Source of the DNA: Otis tarda
Taxonomy: Eukaryota > Chordata > Aves > Otidiformes > Otididae
Direction: 5' to 3'
NCBI GenBank assembly: GCA_026413225.1
Contig: CM048575.1
Location: forward strand, 710,001 to 774,000
Length of the DNA: 64,000 bases
Numbering within the stretch: position 1 is the stretch's first letter; each line of letters begins with the position of its first letter. Position numbers and translations under genes: made by a program. Below the pieces are notes generated by a model. That model saw only the letters and a program-made list of their open reading frames with translations. It did no database searches and was not told the origin of the DNA. This document shows, one piece after another, positions 60,402 through 64,000 of the stretch.

Positions 60402-63400
60402 CTGCAAAAGGATGGGCAAGGGGGTGACAGATGCCCCCAAGGCCACCACCAAGGAGGGTGCAGGGCTGTGACACCCCTGATCCCTCCATCTGCCACCCCA
60501 GGATAAGAGGAGCTGGGACACAGAAGGTAAACCCCACCATCCTGAGCCCCTCTGAGACCCCTCCGAGTTGTGGCACCTACCGGAGCAAATCGCCTGGGCA
60601 TGGGCACGGGGGGCACCTTGCTCAGAGTGGGGTCCTCGGGGCTCTGGTGGGACACAGGCGACATTGCTTTGCCCACCATGCCGCTGATGCGCCGGTACGA
60701 GCGGGTGCTCTCCGAGCTGCTGGGGACAGCAAGGACAGTGTCACCCCTCCTCTGCTGGTGCCTTTACCCTGTCTCCCTCCCCACAAGGTCTCAGTGGGGT
60801 CCAGGCTCCCTGATGGGACCCAACAGAGTGGGGTCTCACCCACAGCCCCTTGGATGCTGATGGAGAAGGACCCCAGCACCCATCCTCCCTCAAACGAGCC
60901 CATCCCACCACAATTTCCAAAAAGAAGGAAAAAAAACTATTTGGTAACTTGCACATGGTCCCAGTTTGGCGTCACCCCCAAATAATGCGTGTCACCTTCG
61001 CCAGGGACAACCCAGCACCCCTGCGATGGCCCTTGTCCCCTCCTGCGCCCCAGGGCCAGCATCAGCTCCCTTGGGGACTCCAGCTCAGGGTGAGGACCCC
61101 TTTGCTCCACAGCCCCCAGGGACAATTTGGGGTTCCCCATGCCTGGAGGGGGACCCAGCAGGGGTTGAAGCCAACCCACCACCACGCAATGACCCCCCCA
61201 CAACACCCAGTGCATCCCAAGGCTGGAGGAGGAGATCCCTACCTGAACTTGACAGGGGGAATGTCAGGGGCCGTGCTGCCCAGCGCGGGCTGCCCAGGTT
61301 GGGGGCTCAGCTCCAACTCCCGCCGAGTGCTGCTGCTCTCCGTCTCCGAGCGGGTCTCCCAGTACGCTGCCCGCTGGCTTTCAGTGGGGCTGCGGGTGCC
61401 GGGGGCCAGGGGTCCGGTGGTGCCATCCAGGGTGGAGGGGAGGCTGCGTGGTGCCGGAGCCCCCGCCAGCCCAGGGAAGTCCCGCTCCGACGCTTGCCGG
61501 GGAAGCTCAGGGCGCTCTGAGGGGAAACACATGATGGGGGCAATAAATCCGGTGTCCGGGTGAAGGGATAGCCCCACCACAGGTGACCCCCCCACCCACC
61601 TCAACTCACCAGTAGGGCTATGGACGGGTTTGGGGCGGGAGCCGCCCCGCGTGGGGTTTTTAAGGGGCAGAGGCGGGGGGATCTCCTCACTGTGGGCCCG
61701 GCGAGGTGCGGGACGCAAGGGTACCAGGATGCTCTCGTAGGTCTTGTTGGTGATGTCCATCCCCATGCAGCTCCAGCGGGTCTGGGGGCAGGCGAGCGGG
61801 GGGCTGGCAGCCAGCGGTGACATGCCCTTGAAGGAGTGCTGGAGGGGGCTCACCTGGGGGCAAACACCCAGCTCCAGGGCTGCCCCGTCGCTGCCAGCCC
61901 CGTCACAGGGTCTGCACCCCTCGCTGGGAACGTGGAGTCCCCTCACCACCATCCCACAGGTACCTTCTCGTCCAGCTCATCCTCGCTGTCGTAGGGGAAC
62001 TCCTGGGGGGGTTCCCAGTCATAGTCAACGTGGATCTGCAGGGACAGCTTCCCTGCCTGCGCCTGCTCCAGCTGCAGGACAGGGCAGGTCAGGTGGGGGT
62101 CTCAGGTCCCAGGAGCCCCTCGCCTCCGTGCCAGCCCTCCCCCAGTGCTTCGGTCCCCTCTCACCAGCCCGAGCATCTCCCCTACCCCCTCCACCTACCA
62201 GCTCTTCACATTCGCTGTGCTTGAGCCTCCTTGCCACATCCAAAGCAGTCTCACCTGCCGCGTTCACTGCCCAGGGGACAAAAGGAACCGGGTCCAGGTT
62301 ACAGCCTCACTGCTCCGCTCCCACCGGAGAGCCCCAAACCCGCCCTGTCCCAGCCCCATACCTGTGGCGATGGCGGCTTTGCCCTTCAGGAGCAGCTTGA
62401 GGCAATTGGGCTTGTTGTAGAGTGCACCATAGTGCAAAGCCGTGTTCCCCTCCTGCGTCACCCGGTCCAGCGTCCCCCTGCACAGGGCCACCAGCAAGAA
62501 ATTCAAGGCTCAAGGGCGTCCTTCCGCAGGGGAGCGGACAGGGGACACGGTGGGCAGCTGGGGACGTACCCGTTCTGGATGATGAAGTCCACCAGAGGAA
62601 GGGATGACCTGTCGGCGTGGCGCACAGCCATGTGCAGTGCCAGCTCGCCCAGGTCCTGCCACGAGATGGGAGAGGAGAGCTGGACCCAAGGATGCTCATG
62701 TTCCCAAGGGCACATCTCCACCCAGGAAAAGGCCAGGAAGACCTCGAGCATGGGCACCCAGAGAGGGAAAATCCATTTATCCTGCCAGGCAGAGGGAACA
62801 GGGTGGCCGCAGCAGTGCGGGGCTCACCTGGCCCTCAGGGCTGGCCAGGGGCTTGGCCAGATCGTGGCCCTCAGCAAAGGCCTGGAGAAGGGCCAGGAGG
62901 TCGCGAGCACGAATAGCTTCCCAGAGGCAGTGAGGGTCATCGCGGCCGCTTTTCTGCACGTAGCGTCGCTCCATGTACTTGGCCACGATGTACTCCTTGC
63001 GGGCAGACCTGCAGGAAAGGCAGCATGGTGTCGGGTCAGACAGGCATGGAAACCAGATTCCCCCCTGTCCCCACCACAGCCAGAGGCACCCTGGGCTCCT
63101 GCCTCCTCCCAAAGCTTCGGGATCAGGGAGGAACCTCAAAAAAATGTACAGATCTCCACCAAAATCCAGGCGATGATGCCAGGCTCCCCACTTCTCCCAT
63201 CCCTGGGCCGTCTCAGAGCCGATTTGCAGTGGCATGTGGACAAGGACAGATCATGCACCATGCACTCCTCCTCTTCCTCCCAGCCCACCTCGAGCGCCCC
63301 AGCCAGTGGCCGACTCACATATTGCTGCCGGCCGAGGGCTTGGGGCAGTCCTGCAGGGGCAGTGCGGCCTCCATGATCTCGTTAAAGCGGGTGTTCCCAA

Positions 63401-64000
63401 TACTGACAGCCAGCTACAGCGAGAGAGGGACAGGGAGAACATAAGCCTTCCTGGCCATGCTCGCCCTGCCCAGTCCAGATCCCCATCCCCACCCTGGAGG
63501 CAGCGGGAAGGAATCCACCGGATCCACCCAGCACCTTCCCAGAGCAGCACCTCCCTTGGGGATTATGCTCTTTCATGGCAGGAGAAGTCTGGTTTAAAAG
63601 GGAATAAATCCTGGGGGGCTGCAAGCGTTCCCCTCGGTAGCAAGTGGCTTCACAGACCCCTCCTGCCCACTCGGGCTGCAAGCTGCCACTGGGGAAACTT
63701 AGGCAAATTTGCAAGCACTGGAGCAAACTGGGCACAGACGGGAGGGAGGAGGAGGGACGAACTCTGCGTCCCAGGAGCTGAAACTACTCCAAAGGGGCTG
63801 CTTTAAACTAAAATTAAATCATTGCACATCACTCTTCCATCACCCAAGCCCTGGCAGGACCTCTTTTTGCTCTTTTGGGCAAAGGGTGATTCCTGGTGGC
63901 CACAAGATCTCCAGGCTTGGGGAGCCACCTACCAGCAGCTCGGACGTGCTGAGGACGTCCAGCGTGAGGGACTGGATGCGGGAGTAATGCACGCCCAGCT
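59929..64000 (-). CDS. ASAP3: Arf GTPase-activating protein ASAP3 (3' part)
   Basis: ASAP proteins stimulate GTP hydrolysis on Arf GTPases and act at focal adhesions and membrane ruffles. Twelve exons are in the window: 64,000-63,933 (continues beyond the edge); 63,413-63,319; 63,008-62,828; 62,655-62,570; 62,477-62,362; 62,266-62,199; 62,071-61,964; 61,853-61,610; 61,516-61,243; 60,719-60,581; 60,401-60,279; 60,003-59,929. All junctions are GT-AG and phases agree. They encode the end of the ArfGAP domain (HYSRIQSLTLDVLSTSELL, then IGNTRFNEIMEA), ankyrin repeats (GELALHMAVRHAD, GNTALHYGALYN, GETALDVARRLKH), an acidic DYDW..DSEDELDEK segment, a Pro/Ser-rich linker with PPPLPLK and PPVPMPRR, and a C-terminal SH3. 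Synteny with TCEA3 points to ASAP3 over ASAP1 or ASAP2. The BAR and PH domains lie outside. Confidence 0.92.

Noticed and set aside
59929-64000. ASAP1 or ASAP2 identity
   Set aside because: The adjacent TCEA3 in the same orientation matches the human TCEA3-ASAP3 pair, and the linker lacks the long proline-rich repeats of ASAP1.

Overview
This window is from a bird genome. The evidence is chicken-repeat-1 (CR1) LINEs that end in tandem ATTCTATG octamers, class I and ERVL-type avian LTRs, and three vertebrate genes with short introns, as is usual on a bird microchromosome. The human orthologues of the three genes all lie on chromosome 1p35-p36.

The first 24 kb is almost entirely repeats. Positions 1-1,400 are AT-rich, with an inverted repeat and two exon-like blocks on the minus strand. 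Positions 1,430-4,880 are a C/A-rich stretch with no gene I recognise, containing a diverged ~270-bp repeat spaced about 2.1 kb apart. A heavily decayed class I (gammaretrovirus-like) provirus fills about 4,890-12,109. It was hit by an ERVL-type solo LTR (target duplication CCGGG) and by a solo LTR of its own superfamily (target duplication ACAC). A 5'-truncated CR1 follows flush with its 3' LTR. Another class I LTR and an ERVL-type LTR lie at 15.1-16.66 kb. At the end of the ERVL-type LTR starts a ~190-bp tandem array, split by a nearly complete CR1 (18,029-22,020) with two open reading frames. The array gives way to a TATA-rich ~30-bp minisatellite with a ~490-bp higher-order period.

From 29.5 kb to the end, three host genes lie head to tail on the minus strand: OPRD1 (delta opioid receptor, 3 coding exons, complete, 366 codons), TCEA3 (TFIIS-type elongation factor, 14 coding exons, complete, 425 codons) and the 3' part of ASAP3 (Arf GAP; 12 exons seen, 5' end beyond the window). 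TCEA3 and ASAP3 are neighbours in human too. OPRD1 sits several megabases away there, so its position next to TCEA3 reflects rearrangement.

Notable points are an AT-AC (U12-type) intron in TCEA3, an enlarged TCEA3 linker built from exons that can each be skipped in frame, a 9-nt terminal TCEA3 coding exon, a C-terminal SH3 domain in ASAP3 with an altered ALYDY motif, and a MEF2/TATA-like element upstream of TCEA3. The stretches 13.5-15.1, 23.7-29.2 and 37.5-51.4 kb hold no gene I can recognise.
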